Source: Chloroflexota bacterium
GTDB lineage: Bacteria; Chloroflexota; Dehalococcoidia; Dehalococcoidales; UBA2162
Direction: 5' to 3'
DNA: 6,692 nt
NCBI GenBank assembly: GCA_016202525.1
Contig: JACQOM010000090.1
Span: 1 to 6,692 of the forward strand
The position numbers were made by a program, and so were the translations under genes. Of the stretch, positions 6,048 to 6,692 are shown one piece after another (within the stretch, counting starts at the first letter, position 1; every line of letters begins with the position of its first letter). The notes below the pieces were generated by a model, which saw nothing but the letters and a program-made list of their open reading frames with translations, ran no database searches and was not told the DNA's origin.

Positions 6048-6692
6048 CTATCCCATTACGGAAGTGTCGTTAATCATGGGTCTGGTGAATTTTTCAGCAA
6101 CCTTGCGGAAATGGAATCCGAAAACGGAGAGACTGACCGTCAAGGCAAAAGAACGCGGATGTTTCAACAGTGTGTCAAGAAGAAGCTGCCAGTAATACTG
6201 ACGGCCTTTTTCCCTGATACCCAGAAACCATAAAGTTTTAAAAAACGCCTCAAGATGATAAAGCCTCACCCGGGGCAGTCCTCTTACTTTCGGAGGATGG
6301 TACTCTTTCAGGAATGTCCTGACCCGTGCGTAATACTGCCGTGGTGAATAAATAGTATCGAGGACATGCTTGTAGCCATCGATAAGCGTTTCATAGTTCA
6401 TCTTGGGAATGAAGTTGAGCGAGCCGTCAGTATTGTCACCGGAGAATTTCTCTAATAAGCGGTTCTCATTCTTCATACGCTGGTAGAGTCTGGTGCCGCG
6501 CGGCGCATTGAGCAGTCCGACCATTGCCGTCACGATACCGCTTTTCTGAATAAAGTCGATTTGGCTTCTGAAGATAGAGAGCGGGTCATTATCGAAACCG
6601 ATGATGAACCCCCCCTGCACCTCAAGCCCTTGATTTTGCAGTTTCTTTACTGAAGCGACTAAATCACGGCTCTGGTTCTGCTGCTTATTACA
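6048..6692 (-). CDS. B12-binding-domain radical SAM protein, DUF4070 type (C-terminal part, cut by window edge)
   Basis: The frame is open to the right edge, so the true start lies outside. The 214 visible residues begin CNKQQNQSRDLVASVKK and are the end of the radical-SAM barrel followed by the DUF4070 C-terminal domain. QGGFIIGFDND (26-36 of the visible part) is a late barrel strand. IDFIQKSGIVTAMVGLLNAPRGTRLY (45-70), SGDNTDGSLNFIPKMNYETL (84-103) and IYSPRQYYARV (114-124) are the recognisable DUF4070 blocks. The family normally has an N-terminal cobalamin-binding domain and a CxxxCxxC cluster site, both outside this window. Hopanoid C-2 methylase HpnP is a known relative, but most members have no known substrate, so I call no reaction. 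A GTG at 6618-6620 is in frame but lies inside the conserved domain and is not the start. The last 70 residues (from about 145) are basic and aromatic and less conserved. Confidence 0.85.
   Translation of the reverse strand, partial: CNKQQNQSRDLVASVKKLQNQGLEVQGGFIIGFDNDPLSIFRSQIDFIQKSGIVTAMVGLLNAPRGTRLYQRMKNENRLLEKFSGDNTDGSLNFIPKMNYETLIDGYKHVLDTIYSPRQYYARVRTFLKEYHPPKVRGLPRVRLYHLEAFFKTLWFLGIREKGRQYYWQLLLDTLLKHPRSFALTVSLSVFGFHFRKVAEKFTRPMINDTSVMG

Noticed and set aside
5962..6233. Plus-strand open frames of 77 and 62 codons
   Set aside because: They mostly overlap the conserved DUF4070 coding end in antisense, have no ribosome site and overlap each other.

Overview
The window carries ordinary chromosomal genes of about 50% G+C DNA. 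It probably comes from an uncultured anaerobic or facultative bacterium of the Chloroflexota, Dehalococcoidia-like. That assignment is inference. It rests on the gene mix (ETF, an EF-G2-type GTPase, a SpoIIM-family membrane protein, a DUF4070-type B12/radical-SAM protein), the style of the proteins, and a GAAGCAATC/GATTGCTTC palindromic repeat I associate with such genomes. No ribosomal RNA or other firm marker is present. There is no sign of a phage, IS transposase or CRISPR array.

Layout: positions 27-1025 (+) encode the ETF alpha subunit, with what may be the last codons of an upstream gene (expected to be etfB) just before it. The only other gene on that strand would lie outside the window. 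Everything from 1077 to the right edge is on the minus strand. Reading in the direction of transcription (right to left) the order is: the C-terminal 214 residues of a radical-SAM/DUF4070 protein (cut by the window edge), a 208-bp AT-rich gap, a Xer tyrosine recombinase, a 94-residue basic single-span membrane protein, a nitroreductase, a SpoIIM-family membrane protein, a 150-bp spacer with a palindromic repeat and a good sigma70-type promoter, and an EF-G-like GTPase. The ETF and EF-G genes converge on a 14-bp-stem hairpin at 1052-1094 that overlaps the 3' end of the EF-G frame and looks like a shared terminator.

The genes do not form an obvious single pathway. ETF alpha belongs with ETF beta in electron transfer. 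The Xer protein resolves chromosome dimers. The EF-G-like protein is a paralogue-type translational GTPase with its own promoter. The nitroreductase and SpoIIM genes are 24 bp apart and may be co-transcribed, but a shared job is not evident. I do not see a clear undescribed system here. The best leads are the unrecognised 94-residue membrane protein beside xer, the EF-G2-type GTPase with Tyr in place of the catalytic His, the palindromic repeat that abuts the EF-G promoter, and the terminator embedded in a coding end.
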